Assembly: GCA_963753115.1 (NCBI GenBank)
Contig: CAVWBB010000007.1
Span: forward strand, 62,001-126,000
Direction: 5' to 3'
DNA length: 64,000 bases
From: Bog-473 sp963753115
GTDB lineage: Bacteria > Actinomycetota > Acidimicrobiia > Acidimicrobiales > RAAP-2
Shown: piece after piece, positions 46,949 through 56,063 of the stretch
How the letters are laid out: the number at the start of each line of letters is the position of its first letter
Numbering within the stretch: the stretch's first letter is position 1
Position numbers and translations under genes: made by a program
The notes under the pieces: model-generated
The model's input: only the letters and a program-made list of their open reading frames with translations
What the model was told of the DNA's origin: nothing
Databases searched by the model: none

Positions 46949-48193
46949 TCAGGCGCCTTTGTAGACCTGGCCGTCCTTCATGACGAAGCAGACGTCCTTC
47001 GTCACCTTGATGTCCGCGGAGGGGTCCCCCGGTACGGCGATGACGTCGGCCAGGTAGCCGGCGGCGAGCTTCCCCAGATCGTGCGACCGCTCGACGAGGT
47101 CGGCGCTGGTGAGGGTGGCCGCCTGCAGGGCCTGCATGGGCGTCATGCCCCGGTCGACCATGGCGATGAGCTCGTCGGCCTGGGTCCCGTGCGGGATGGC
47201 CGGCGCATCGGAGCCGCAGGCGATCTTGACGCCGGCGGCGAGGGCCTTGGCGAACATCTGCCGCGCCTGCGGAAAGATCTCGGCCGCCTTCTTCTGCAGG
47301 ATGGGGTGGATGCGGTCGATGGCCATGTGGTCGGCGAGAGCGGTCGTGCCCACCAGGAAGGTCCCGGACTTCGCCATCAGCGCGATGGTGTCGTCGCTGG
47401 CCAACGACCCGTGCTCGATGCAGTCGACACCGGCTCTGATACATGCTCGGATGCCGGCGTCACCGTGGGCATGGGCGGCCACACGCAGGCCGTTACGGTG
47501 CGCCTCGTCCACGATCGCCTCGAGCTCTTCGTCGGAGTACTGCTGCGCGCCGGCTGCCGAGCTGAACGACATGACGCCGCCCGAGGCCGAGATCTTGATG
47601 AGCTTGGCCCCGTGCTTCATCTGGTAGCGCACCGACTTGCGCACCTCCGCCACGCCGTTGGCGATCCCCGATTCCACGCTCTGCGGCATGATGCCCGGCG
47701 CAAGACCCTGGAACATGGTGGGGTCGAGGTGGCCGCCCGTCGGGGTGATGGCATGGCCGGCGGGGAAGATGCGCGGGCCGGGAAACCACCCCTGATCGAC
47801 CGCCTTGGCGAGGTCGACGTCGAGGAGGAATCCGGCGGTGTACACCATGAGCCCCAGATTGCGAACCGTCGTGAAGCCCGCCAGCAGTGTCGTGCGGCAG
47901 TTGACCACGCCGCGCAACGTCCGGTACACGGGTGAATCCTTCACCCCGTGCATCGGGTCCGGCAGCCCGTCGGGGCCACCCGGCCCTCCGATGAGCATGT
48001 TGAGCTCCATGTCCATGAGCCCAGGCAGGAGCGTGACGTCGCCCAGGTCGATCTCGGTGGCCGGACTGGGGAGCTCGGACGGGTTCACCGCGACGATCTG
48101 ATTCCCGTCCACGACGAGCACGGCCGGCGAGCGCACCTCACCGGCCTCGACGTCGACCCAGCGGTCGGCGCGCAGAATTGTCACGTCACTCAT
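46949..48193 (-). CDS. Amidohydrolase family protein lacking the usual HxH motif
   Basis: 414 residues, PHP/imidazolonepropionase-like amidohydrolase. Carbamylatable Lys in KLIKISASGG, His in AAHAHGDAG and CIEHGS, and Asp in CGSDAPAIP are present. The first metal motif, usually PGLIDxHxH, reads PGLMDMELNMLIG, with Glu and Asn at the His positions. Metal binding must differ or use one metal. Start ATG 10 bases after the dioxygenase stop; part of the four-gene minus-strand unit. May act on a lactone or cyclic amide. Confidence 0.88.
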   Translation of the reverse strand: MSDVTILRADRWVDVEAGEVRSPAVLVVDGNQIVAVNPSELPSPATEIDLGDVTLLPGLMDMELNMLIGGPGGPDGLPDPMHGVKDSPVYRTLRGVVNCRTTLLAGFTTVRNLGLMVYTAGFLLDVDLAKAVDQGWFPGPRIFPAGHAITPTGGHLDPTMFQGLAPGIMPQSVESGIANGVAEVRKSVRYQMKHGAKLIKISASGGVMSFSSAAGAQQYSDEELEAIVDEAHRNGLRVAAHAHGDAGIRACIRAGVDCIEHGSLASDDTIALMAKSGTFLVGTTALADHMAIDRIHPILQKKAAEIFPQARQMFAKALAAGVKIACGSDAPAIPHGTQADELIAMVDRGMTPMQALQAATLTSADLVERSHDLGKLAAGYLADVIAVPGDPSADIKVTKDVCFVMKDGQVYKGA

Positions 48194-48202
48194 CGCAGTC
48201 TC

Positions 48203-49033
48203 CTAACGGATCGGCTCGTCGCCGCTCATGGTGGTGCGGTGCATCTCGCGACCGGAGGCCGGGTCATAGGGGTGCACACGGTGCATGACACCGGTGTTGT
48301 CCCAGACCACCAGGTCACCGACGGCCCACTCGTGCCGGTAGACGCGCTCCGGCGCCGTCGACCGCTCGAGCAGTTCGTCGAGCAGCGCCTTGCCCTCGGC
48401 CGGCTCCATCCCGACGACGTGGGAGGCCGAAGCGCCGAGAACCAAGGAGCGCCGGCCCGATCGGTGCTGCCAGACCAGCGGGTGCTCCTTGTCGGGCCTC
48501 GACCGCCAGCCGGCCAGCTGCTCGGGTGTGGGATCGGGGAAGACCAGGCGCTGCGAAGCCTCGAGGGAGTGGAGCACGCGGAGATCCTCGTACTGCTTCT
48601 TCTCGACTTCCGTGAGTTCGTCATAGGCGGCGTAGGTGCTGGCGAACTCCGTCTCGCCCCCCGTGGCGGAGATCACGTGCGCGCTGAGCGTCGTCGCCTT
48701 GCTCGGGACGTCGTCCTGCGCACCGTCGATGTGCCAGTAGATGGTCCCCCGTAGATACTCGGCGGTCGCACTCTTCGTCGGGTCGAGCGTGACGTTGAAG
48801 ATCCGCGGCGGCGGGGCCGGTTCCGCCTTCCCCACGTCGTCGAGCCGCTTGGAGAAGGCGACCTGAGCGTCGTCGTCGATGTGCAGGGCGCGGAAGACCA
48901 AGACTCCGTTCTCCTCGAGTGCCTCCATGCAGGCCTTCGGCAGCGTGTCGTCCGACAGCAATTGCGCCGGCTCGACGCCGAGCACCTCGGCCCCTACCGT
49001 CGCCCCGAGCTTCCTGGTCGTCAGCGTGCCCAT
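48203..49033 (-). CDS. TauD/TfdA family Fe(II)/2-oxoglutarate dioxygenase
   Basis: 276 residues. The HxD iron motif is in YWHIDGA, the distal His in GVMHRVHPY, and a C-terminal Arg segment (REMHRTTMSG) should bind 2-oxoglutarate. TGGETEFAS is a family landmark. It hydroxylates an alkyl carbon next to a leaving group or ring. Fourteen bases after the SDR and 10 before the amidohydrolase, so hydroxylation, oxidation and ring opening could be sequential. Confidence 0.93.
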   Translation of the reverse strand: MGTLTTRKLGATVGAEVLGVEPAQLLSDDTLPKACMEALEENGVLVFRALHIDDDAQVAFSKRLDDVGKAEPAPPPRIFNVTLDPTKSATAEYLRGTIYWHIDGAQDDVPSKATTLSAHVISATGGETEFASTYAAYDELTEVEKKQYEDLRVLHSLEASQRLVFPDPTPEQLAGWRSRPDKEHPLVWQHRSGRRSLVLGASASHVVGMEPAEGKALLDELLERSTAPERVYRHEWAVGDLVVWDNTGVMHRVHPYDPASGREMHRTTMSGDEPIR

Positions 49034-49046
49034 GGAGGCGCCCCTC

Positions 49047-49790
49047 TCACAGGTACCAACCGCCGTTCACGTTGATCTGCTGGCCCGTGATGTACCCGGC
49101 CTCCTCGGAACACAGAAAGGCACAAGCGACTGCGATGTCGTCGGGCGTGCCGGCACGCCCGAGCGGCGCCCGAGCCAGGATCTGCTCCATGCTGGCCATC
49201 GCGCCCGACTCGATGGGCCGCCGCATCATCGGCGTGTCGATCACCCCGGGGGGGATCGTGTTCACCGTGATGCCGTGCGGCGCGAGGTCGAGCGCAAGCG
49301 CCTTGGTCAGCGCGATGACACCACCCTTCGACGCCACGTAGTGGGACATGTTGCGGGTGCCCGACTGGGCTGAGGAGGATGAGATCGTCACGATCCTCCC
49401 CCACTTCTCCTCGATCATGTCGGGGGCCGCGGCCTGCAGGCAGTGGAATGTCCCTGTGAGGTTGACCGCCATGGTGCGGTCCCACGTCTCCGCGTCGATG
49501 TCGAGGAAGTTCGAGAACCCCTCGATACCCGCGCTGGTCACCATGATCCCGATCGGGCCAAAGGCGGACCTGACCCCATCAAGAGCGGTGTCGATGGCGG
49601 CCCGGTCGCTCACGTCGACCCGGGCGCCGAGCGCGGTGCCGCCCTCGGCCTGCACCTCCTTGGCGACCTCGTCGGCGGCATCGCCGTTGATGTCGAGCAC
49701 GGCCACCGTCCGCCCCTGCCGGGCCAGGTGGTGGCAGATGGCGCGGCCCATGCCGGACCCGCCGCCGGTGACGACCGCGACACGGCTCAC
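49047..49790 (-). CDS. SDR family dehydrogenase
   Basis: 247 residues, classical SDR: TGGGSGMG, NVNGTG-like NLTGTF, SSSSAQSG, active-site YVASK, and C-terminal GYITGQQINVNGGWYL. Resembles FabG-type reductases. First gene of the minus-strand unit, facing the luciferase-like gene across 196 bases containing the 49890 palindrome. Confidence 0.93.
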   Translation of the reverse strand: MSRVAVVTGGGSGMGRAICHHLARQGRTVAVLDINGDAADEVAKEVQAEGGTALGARVDVSDRAAIDTALDGVRSAFGPIGIMVTSAGIEGFSNFLDIDAETWDRTMAVNLTGTFHCLQAAAPDMIEEKWGRIVTISSSSAQSGTRNMSHYVASKGGVIALTKALALDLAPHGITVNTIPPGVIDTPMMRRPIESGAMASMEQILARAPLGRAGTPDDIAVACAFLCSEEAGYITGQQINVNGGWYL

Positions 49791-49889
49791 CTACGAGCGC
49801 TGCTTTCCATACCGGCCTCCCCTTCGTTCAGCGTCTCTTCGCCCGGCCCCGCCCGCGCGAATTGGTGCCGGTAGAGTGACCGGATGTTA

Positions 49890-49912
49890 TTGACAGTGCA
49901 AAATCCTGTCAA
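49890..49912. promoter_or_regulatory. Operator candidate TTGACAG-N9-CTGTCAA
   Basis: Perfect 7-base arms with a 9-base spacer, in the divergent region between the SDR unit (49790) and the luciferase-like gene (49987). It is 100 bases from the SDR start and 75 from the other, so one regulator could control both. Confidence 0.55.
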
Positions 49913-49986
49913 GCGTCCCTAGCAGCTGGCGATAGCACGATGTACTGTTGAAGAGAATGTCATTTCCGGACTGAGAGGAGCCTCCG

Positions 49987-50946
49987 ATGCGCATCGGTCT
50001 TCAGGTGAGCGCCGACCGAGGTCGGTACGCCACCAAGGTGGAGAAGCTCCAGGCTGACGCACGCTGGGCCGACGAGGCCGGCCTGGACTCGGTCTGGACG
50101 CCGCAGATCCCCGACGAGTTCGACGTCATGACGGCGGCCACCCTGATCGGCATGGCGACATCGCGGATCGAGGTCGGGACCGCCATCGTCCCCCTGCAGC
50201 CACGACACCCGATCGTGCTGGCCCAGCAGGCCCTGTCCAACCAGGCTGTCTGCGAAGGGCGCTTCACTCTGGGGTTGGGCGTCTCACACCACTGGATCAT
50301 TCAAGAGATGCTCGGCCTGCCGTACGAGCGTCCGGTGACGGCCATGCGCTGCTACCTCGACGTCCTGGACCAGGCGCTGCGCGGACCCGGGCGCGTGGAG
50401 GTGGAAAACGACCTCTTCAACATTCACAACCCCCTCGACATCACCGACATCACACCGACGCCCGTCATGATCGCCGCCCTGGGTCCCGTCATGCTGAAGC
50501 TCGCCGGCGAGCGCGCAGCCGGGACCACCTTGTGGCTGGCCGACGAGCGCACCATCGCGTCGCACGTCGTCCCGACCATCACGAATGCCGCCGAAGCGGC
50601 GGGGCGCCCGGCACCGCGGATCCTGGCCGGCGTCCCCGTCTGCCTCTGTGGCGACGACGAGATCGATTCGGCCATCGAGCGCACGAACCGGACGCTCAGC
50701 GAGGTGGAGGCGTCCCCGAACTACGTGCGCCTCATGGAGCACGGCGACGCCAAGAACATCGGCGACGTGCTCGTCTGCGGGAGCGAGGCCACCATGGAGA
50801 AGCGGTTACGCAGCTTTGCCGACGCCGGCCTCACCGACTTCAACGCGCGCATTGTGCCGCTGGGCGAGAACCGCGACGAGATCAAGGCCTCGGCCGAACG
50901 GACCCGTGCGTTCCTCGCCGCCGTGGCCCCTTCGCTCCGGAGCTGA
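49987..50946 (+). CDS. Luciferase-like (LLM) F420-dependent-type oxidoreductase
   Basis: 319 residues, bacterial luciferase fold: EADARWADEAGLDSVWTPQ region, VGTAIVPLQPRHPIVLAQQALSNQ, FTLGLGVSHHW, and the PTPVMIAALGPVML segment, all typical of actinobacterial F420-dependent class members. GAGAGGAG precedes the ATG. It probably oxidises or reduces a hydroxy or keto group. F420 rather than FMN is inferred from subfamily resemblance only. Confidence 0.93.
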   Translation: MRIGLQVSADRGRYATKVEKLQADARWADEAGLDSVWTPQIPDEFDVMTAATLIGMATSRIEVGTAIVPLQPRHPIVLAQQALSNQAVCEGRFTLGLGVSHHWIIQEMLGLPYERPVTAMRCYLDVLDQALRGPGRVEVENDLFNIHNPLDITDITPTPVMIAALGPVMLKLAGERAAGTTLWLADERTIASHVVPTITNAAEAAGRPAPRILAGVPVCLCGDDEIDSAIERTNRTLSEVEASPNYVRLMEHGDAKNIGDVLVCGSEATMEKRLRSFADAGLTDFNARIVPLGENRDEIKASAERTRAFLAAVAPSLRS

Positions 50947-50959
50947 GATCCGCTTCGCC

Positions 50960-51679
50960 TCAGCCAGGCCGGCGGGTCAGGAAACCCGTGGAGAGGAACT
51001 CCCAGAGCTGGTTGGCTGCGTGTTCTCCGTCCGCGGGTTCCTCGCTGCCGCTGATGGTGTGCGCATAGGCGGCATTGAACATGATCGTCGACAGGACCAC
51101 GCCGGCCACTTCGGCGTGGTTCAAGCCGGAGGGCACATCGCCGGACGTCGCGGCGTCGTCGAGCACCGACTCCAGCAGGGCGACAAGAGGAACAAAGGCG
51201 CGCGAGGCCTCGGTCTGGTGCGCGGTGAGCAGCTGGTGACAGAACTCGGCCATCACCGGCGTCGGGTTGTTCTTCGAGGGTCGGCCCTTGGGCGCCGGCA
51301 GACACATCCGGTAGTACTCGACCACGAAGCAGTGGAGCCGCTCGAGCGGCGTGGCCTGCTGGGCCAGCTGCTCTTCCAGCCGGTCTGCCGTCGACAAGAT
51401 CGCCTCGTCGAAGAGGGCGAGGAGGAGCTCGTGCTTGCCGGCGAAGTACTGGTAGAAGCTGCGCAGCGACTGGCCCGACCGGTCCACCACCTCCTGGACG
51501 GTGAACTCCTTGCCCGATTCGGCCCGGGCGAGCAGCTCGAAGCCCGCATCGAGAAAGCGCTGGACCCGTCCCTCGCTCCGCAGCCGGGCCGAGTCCAGAG
51601 AACGCGCCACGGCCAGGTCGCGTCGCCTGACCGGTTCGGTGGCGGCGGCCGCTCCTGTCGATGGATCGTCAACTGACAT
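50960..51679 (-). CDS. TetR-family transcriptional regulator
   Basis: 239 residues from the ATG at 51679. HTH about 40-88 (RVQRFLDAGFELLARA ... SFYQYFAGKHELL). The start codon overlaps an inverted repeat (51673-51687). It is divergent from the NTF2-like/acyl-CoA dehydrogenase operon and convergent with the luciferase-like gene (13 bases). Likely autoregulated and controlling the operon at 51918. Confidence 0.9.
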   Translation of the reverse strand: MSVDDPSTGAAAATEPVRRRDLAVARSLDSARLRSEGRVQRFLDAGFELLARAESGKEFTVQEVVDRSGQSLRSFYQYFAGKHELLLALFDEAILSTADRLEEQLAQQATPLERLHCFVVEYYRMCLPAPKGRPSKNNPTPVMAEFCHQLLTAHQTEASRAFVPLVALLESVLDDAATSGDVPSGLNHAEVAGVVLSTIMFNAAYAHTISGSEEPADGEHAANQLWEFLSTGFLTRRPG

Positions 51680-51687
51680 CACGTCAG
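51673..51687. promoter_or_regulatory. Inverted repeat CTGAC-N5-GTCAG at a TetR start codon
   Basis: Perfect 5-base arms, spacer ATCAC. It resembles the left half of the window-wide operator (TGACATC-ACGTC with one base missing), but is not a full match. Position over the start codon suggests autoregulation. Confidence 0.45.
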
Positions 51688-51710
51688 CTTAACGACTGTT
51701 GTCCCTATTT

Positions 51711-51725
51711 GAGAGTACGACTCTC
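51711..51725. promoter_or_regulatory. Inverted repeat GAGAG-N5-CTCTC in a divergent promoter
   Basis: Perfect 5-base arms and 5-base spacer (TACGA), in the 238-base region between TetR (51679) and the NTF2-like gene (51918). Same arms and spacing as the repeat at 35519. The rest of the region contains TTATCGT at about 51851, a possible -10 for the plus-strand operon. Confidence 0.35.
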
Positions 51726-51917
51726 CCCAGGTCGGGCCTCGTTGAGAAGAAAATCTACAATTGCGCTTCCGCCGGTCCCAGGCGCACGCGCTGAAGCCGG
51801 CGGCGCCCCGTCGCCAGGTAGACAGGCAATTACGGTTTTGGAGAATGCTGTTATCGTGACCGAAAGTCCCTGGCGGGACGCCTGATCACGCAGGAGAGGA
51901 CCGAGGAGGCGCGGCCC

Positions 51918-52358
51918 ATGGACCAGTCCGAGATCGCGGACATCACGGAGATCGAGCAGCTGCTGGCCCGCTACGCCCTCGGCATGACCCGCGACGACAT
52001 CGACGCGGTCATCGACGTCTTCACTCCCGACGGGACGTACAGCGCCTTCGGAGACACCTACGCCCTGACTGATTTCCCCGAGCTGGTTCGGGCAGCTCCG
52101 AAAGGCCTCTTCCTGACCGGTACCCCGCTCCTCGAGCTCGAGGGCGACACCGGTACGGGACAGCAGACGCTCTGCTTCGTCGACCAGACCACGCAACACA
52201 TGCGCATCGGCTACTACACCGACACGTACCAGAGGACGGAGCAGGGGTGGCGACTCCGCACCCGTTCCATGACCTTCCTCCGCCGCAGCGGCGCCCGGGA
52301 CTCCGGAAAGCCGCATGACCCCACCCGACCCGCTCCCTCGGCGGACGCGGCGGGCTAG
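51918..52358 (+). CDS. NTF2/SnoaL-like small protein
   Basis: 146 residues, cone-shaped NTF2-like fold expected: IEQLLARYALGMTRDDIDAV, FTPDGTYSAFG, then YYTDTYQRTEQGWRLRTR strands. Such proteins can be isomerases, hydratases or small subunits of ring hydroxylases. First gene of the operon NTF2-like, acyl-CoA dehydrogenase pair. A role in shaping the substrate for the following enzymes is inferred from context only. Confidence 0.87.
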   Translation: MDQSEIADITEIEQLLARYALGMTRDDIDAVIDVFTPDGTYSAFGDTYALTDFPELVRAAPKGLFLTGTPLLELEGDTGTGQQTLCFVDQTTQHMRIGYYTDTYQRTEQGWRLRTRSMTFLRRSGARDSGKPHDPTRPAPSADAAG

Positions 52359-52370
52359 CGGCAGCGCGCG

Positions 52371-53501
52371 GTGGAGCTCGGCGCATTCAAGACGGCCGTC
52401 GACGACTGGCTGGACGAACACGCCCGCGAGCTCGTCCCCTCGTTCGAGGGAATCGGGACGCTCGACGAGCAGATGATGCAGCTGCGCAAGGTGATGCGCC
52501 TGACCTACGACGCCGGCTTCATGCGCATGGGATGGCCCGAGCGCGTCGGCGGGCTGGGGGGGTCCAACCTCCTACGGGCGTACCTCGGCGAAGTGCTCAC
52601 GGCACGCGACCTCGTCGAACCGGGCATCTACTCCATGCCCGAGGTGCTGGCGCCGACGATGATCGACTACGCGCCCGAGGCGTTGGCGGCAGACATGGTG
52701 CCGCGCCTCCTGCGGGGCGAGGAGATCTGGTGCCAGGGCTTTTCCGAGCCTGGTACGGGGAGCAACCTGGCCTCGCTCGCTTGCCGGGCGACCCGCGACG
52801 GCGACAGCTGGAGGATCAACGGCCAGAAGGTCTGGACCAGCTTGGCCCAGTACGCGCAGCGGTGCGTGCTGCTGACACGCACCGGAACGCCGGAGTCGGC
52901 GCACAGGGGAATCACCGCCCTGTTCGTCGACATGGACGGCGCCGGCATCACCGTGCGACCGATCGAGACGATGCACGGGGCGCGGGAATTCTGCGAGGTC
53001 TTCTTCGATGACGTGTTGGTACCGGGCGACCGTGTCCTGGGCGAGGTGGACCGCGGCTGGTCCATCGCCATGGATCTCCTTCCGTACGAGCGCAGCACGG
53101 CTCTGTGGCACCGCGCCTCGTACCTGCAACGACGGCTGGAGCAGCTGCTCGACGTCGTTCCGGCCGGAACGCTCGACCCCACCGCGGTCGGCGAGGCCAC
53201 CCAGCTGTTGTGGGCGTTCCGCGCCCGCTCACGGGCGACGCAACGCAGGCTCGCGGCCGGCGAGACGCTGGGAGCGGAGACCTCCGTCGACAAGGTGCTC
53301 GTGGCGACGGCCGAGCAGACCGTCTTCGACCTCGTGGCCGATGGGTTGGGCACCGAGGTCGCCATTGGGGACGACCCGGTCAGCCGGCGCTGGCGAGCAG
53401 AGTTCCTCTATTCCCGCGCCGCCACCATTTACGGGGGCAGCGCCGAGGTGCAGCGCAACATCATCGCCCGCCGCCTCCTCGACCTCGGGGCCGACCGCTG
53501 A
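52371..53501 (+). CDS. Acyl-CoA dehydrogenase, subunit of a pair
   Basis: 376 residues from a GTG 12 bases after the NTF2-like stop. WCQGFSEPGTGSNLASL, INGQKVWTSLAQYAQRC and C-terminal IYGGSAEVQRNIIARRLLDLG are characteristic. Overlaps the next dehydrogenase by one base (TGATG). Together they should form a two-subunit dehydrogenase like the pair at 19641-22078. Confidence 0.93.
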   Translation: MELGAFKTAVDDWLDEHARELVPSFEGIGTLDEQMMQLRKVMRLTYDAGFMRMGWPERVGGLGGSNLLRAYLGEVLTARDLVEPGIYSMPEVLAPTMIDYAPEALAADMVPRLLRGEEIWCQGFSEPGTGSNLASLACRATRDGDSWRINGQKVWTSLAQYAQRCVLLTRTGTPESAHRGITALFVDMDGAGITVRPIETMHGAREFCEVFFDDVLVPGDRVLGEVDRGWSIAMDLLPYERSTALWHRASYLQRRLEQLLDVVPAGTLDPTAVGEATQLLWAFRARSRATQRRLAAGETLGAETSVDKVLVATAEQTVFDLVADGLGTEVAIGDDPVSRRWRAEFLYSRAATIYGGSAEVQRNIIARRLLDLGADR

Positions 53502-54458
53502 TGGAGGCCGCAGAGCGCGCGCTCTTCGAGAGCGGCGTGCGTCATGTCACCGAGTCGGCCAGCGACGCAGACCTCGACGCGGCGCTCGACGACCTCGGTT
53601 GGACCGACGCGTTGGACGCCGACCGCGCCACCGCCGTCCCGGTCCTCTTCGAATGCCTCGGGGCGGCGCACGCCACCTCGAGCGCGCTCGACTGGTTGCT
53701 GGCCGCCGTGCTGGGAACGGCTACCGGTCGGCCCGCCGTCGTCCTGCCCGCGCTGCGGTCGTGCGACCCACCAGGGCGCGTCGACGGCGGCCGGTGCATG
53801 GTGGAGGGATTGGGCACCGCGGCACTGGGGCGTTCCGGCGCGGCGCTCGTGATGGCAAAGGCCCCCGCCGGAGTCGCGGCGTTCTCGATCGCAACCGAGG
53901 CGTTGGAGCGCCGACCGGTGCACGGCCTCGACCCCGCGCTGGGACTCTTCGAGGTGACCGGTGCGTTCGATGTCGACCCGACGACGGATGGTCAGCGGGC
54001 CGACTGGGACGGCGCGGTGGCCGTCGGGCAGCTCGCCCTCGGCTCCGAGCTCGTCGGCGCTGCACGGGCGATGCTCGAGCTCGCCCGCGTGCACGCGCTG
54101 GAACGCATCCAATTCGGTCGCCCTATCGCCACCTTCCAGGCGGTACGCCACCGCCTGGCCGAAACCCTCGTCGCGGTGGAGGCCGCCGCCGCCCTGCTCG
54201 ACGCGGACGTGGGAGGATCCCTCCCCCGTGACGGCCGGGATGGCCAAGGCGTTCGCGGGGCGGTCGGCCCGGAGCGCGGCCCGCCACTGCCAGCAGGTGC
54301 TCGCCGGCATCGGCTTCACCACCGAGCATCCGCTGCACCTCTTCATCCGGCGGACGATCGTGCTGGACCAGCTGCTCGGCGGAGGCAGCCAGCTGACGCG
54401 CCAGCTGGGGGCGGACATCCTGCGCAGCAGCACGCTCCCACCCGCCTTCCCACTCTGA
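53501..54458 (+). pseudogene. Acyl-CoA dehydrogenase, second subunit, frameshifted
   Basis: About 318 residues across two frames. Up to about 54205 the reading gives a normal N-terminal and middle part (ERIQFGRPIATFQAVRHRLAE). From about 54207 the correct reading is one frame over (PSPVTAGMAKAFAGRSARSA ... CQQVLAGIGFTTEHPLH). One surplus base in GCGGACGTGGG, instead of GCGGCGTGGG, restores LLDAAWEDPSPVTAG. Short for the family, as the non-catalytic partner often is. Confidence 0.85.
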
Positions 54459-54565
54459 GGTTGGTGCGGCGGGGCGGGGACGCGACCGCTCGATTATGCT
54501 GATGACACTTTTTGATAATCAGGTTTCCACTCCGTGAGAAACCACTCGGGAGACAGGGGTCGGCA

Positions 54566-56047
54566 ATGACGGAAGCGGCGAGCCACGAGCAACGGATGCT
54601 GGTGGACGGCAAGCTCGTGGAGTCCGAAACGGGCCGGACCTTCGACAACGTCAACCCCGCGACCGAAGAGGTCATCGGGCAGGTCGCCGACGGCTCCAAG
54701 GCGGACATGCACCGGGCCATCGACGGTGCCCGGCGCGCCTTCGACGAGACGGCGTGGGCGACGGATCGTGAGCTCCGCAAGCGCTGCCTCTCGCAGCTGC
54801 AAGAAGCGCTGGAGAAGGACCGCGAGGAGTTGCGCGAGGAGCTCATCCTCGAGGTCGGCTGCCCGCGCATGACCACGCACGCCAACCAGCTCGACATCCC
54901 CCTGGACGGCGCGCTGCGCTACCCGATCAAGCTCATTGACGAGTTCCCCTGGCGGACCGACCTGAGCGAGATCGTGGACCGCCGGGGCACGGCGAACACG
55001 CGCCAGATCTGGAAGGAGCCGATCGGCGTCGTCGGCGCGATCGTGCCCTGGAACTTCCCGCTGGAGGTGACCCTGAACAAGCTCGGGCAGGCCTTGGCCA
55101 CCGGCAACACGGTCATCCTCAAGCCGGCGCCCGACACGCCCTGGAACGCGACCCGCCTGGGCCGGCTCGTCGCCGAGCAGACCGACTTTCCGGACGGCGT
55201 GATCAACGTGGTGCCGTCCGCCGACCACCTCGTCGGCGAGGAGCTGACGCTCTCACCGAAAGTCGACCTGATTTCGTTCACGGGTTCGACCGCGGTGGGC
55301 AAGCGGATCATGGAGAAGGGCGGCGCCACGCTCAAGCGGACGTTCCTGGAACTGGGCGGCAAGTCGGCGACCATCGTGCTCGACGACGCCGACTTCGCCA
55401 CCTCGGTGCCATCCGGCATCGCGGTGTGCTTCCACGGCGGCCAGGGCTGCGCCATTCAGACACGCATGCTGCTCCCCCGCTCGCGCTACGAGGAAGGCGT
55501 GGAGATCCTGCGGGCCACCCTGGGCTCGGTGGCCTACGGGGACCCGCAACGCCCCGACGTCCTGATGGGACCACTCGTCTCGGCCAAGCAGCGCGACCGC
55601 GTGCTCGGCTACATAGAGAAAGGCGTCAACGAGGGGGCGACCCTGGCGCTCGGGGGCGGGCGGCCGTCCGACCTGCCCAAGGGCTGGTACGTCGAACCGA
55701 CCCTCTTCACCGATGTCGACAACTCCATGACGATCGCGCAGGAGGAGATCTTCGGCCCGGTGCTCGTCGTCATTCCCTTCGATGATGACGACGATGCCGT
55801 TCGGATCGCCAACGACAGTGTCTACGGGCTCTCCGGCGGTGTCTTCTCCGGCTCGCTCGAGCGCTCGCTTCGCGTGGCCGAGCGCGTCCGCACCGGGACG
55901 TTCGCCGTCAACGGCGGCATGCCGATCGGGCAGGCCGACATGCCCTTCGGGGGGTACAAGCACAGTGGGATCGGCCGCCAGAACGGGCTCGCGGGGTTCG
56001 ACCAGTACCTCGAGACCAAGTCCGTGGCGTGGCCGACACCCCAGTAG
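54566..56047 (+). CDS. NAD(P)-dependent aldehyde dehydrogenase
   Basis: 493 residues. GAIVPWNFPLEV, GSTAVGKRIMEKGG, LELGGKSATIV, Cys in FHGGQGCAIQTR, EIFGPVLVVIPF. It is a close paralogue of the enzyme at 24700, differing mainly at the N-terminus. AGGGG precedes the ATG; in-frame upstream start at 54512 is less likely. The 107 bases upstream contain an AT-rich stretch with GATTAT-N17-ATAATC (54492-54520). It oxidises an aldehyde from the nearby P450 or Rieske enzyme. Confidence 0.95.
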   Translation: MTEAASHEQRMLVDGKLVESETGRTFDNVNPATEEVIGQVADGSKADMHRAIDGARRAFDETAWATDRELRKRCLSQLQEALEKDREELREELILEVGCPRMTTHANQLDIPLDGALRYPIKLIDEFPWRTDLSEIVDRRGTANTRQIWKEPIGVVGAIVPWNFPLEVTLNKLGQALATGNTVILKPAPDTPWNATRLGRLVAEQTDFPDGVINVVPSADHLVGEELTLSPKVDLISFTGSTAVGKRIMEKGGATLKRTFLELGGKSATIVLDDADFATSVPSGIAVCFHGGQGCAIQTRMLLPRSRYEEGVEILRATLGSVAYGDPQRPDVLMGPLVSAKQRDRVLGYIEKGVNEGATLALGGGRPSDLPKGWYVEPTLFTDVDNSMTIAQEEIFGPVLVVIPFDDDDDAVRIANDSVYGLSGGVFSGSLERSLRVAERVRTGTFAVNGGMPIGQADMPFGGYKHSGIGRQNGLAGFDQYLETKSVAWPTPQ

Positions 56048-56063
56048 CTCTTCTGGCCGTGCC

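Noticed and set aside
54492..54520. GATTAT-N17-ATAATC as an operator
   Set aside because: Arms are AT-rich with an unusually long spacer and overlap a likely -10 element; probably promoter sequence.
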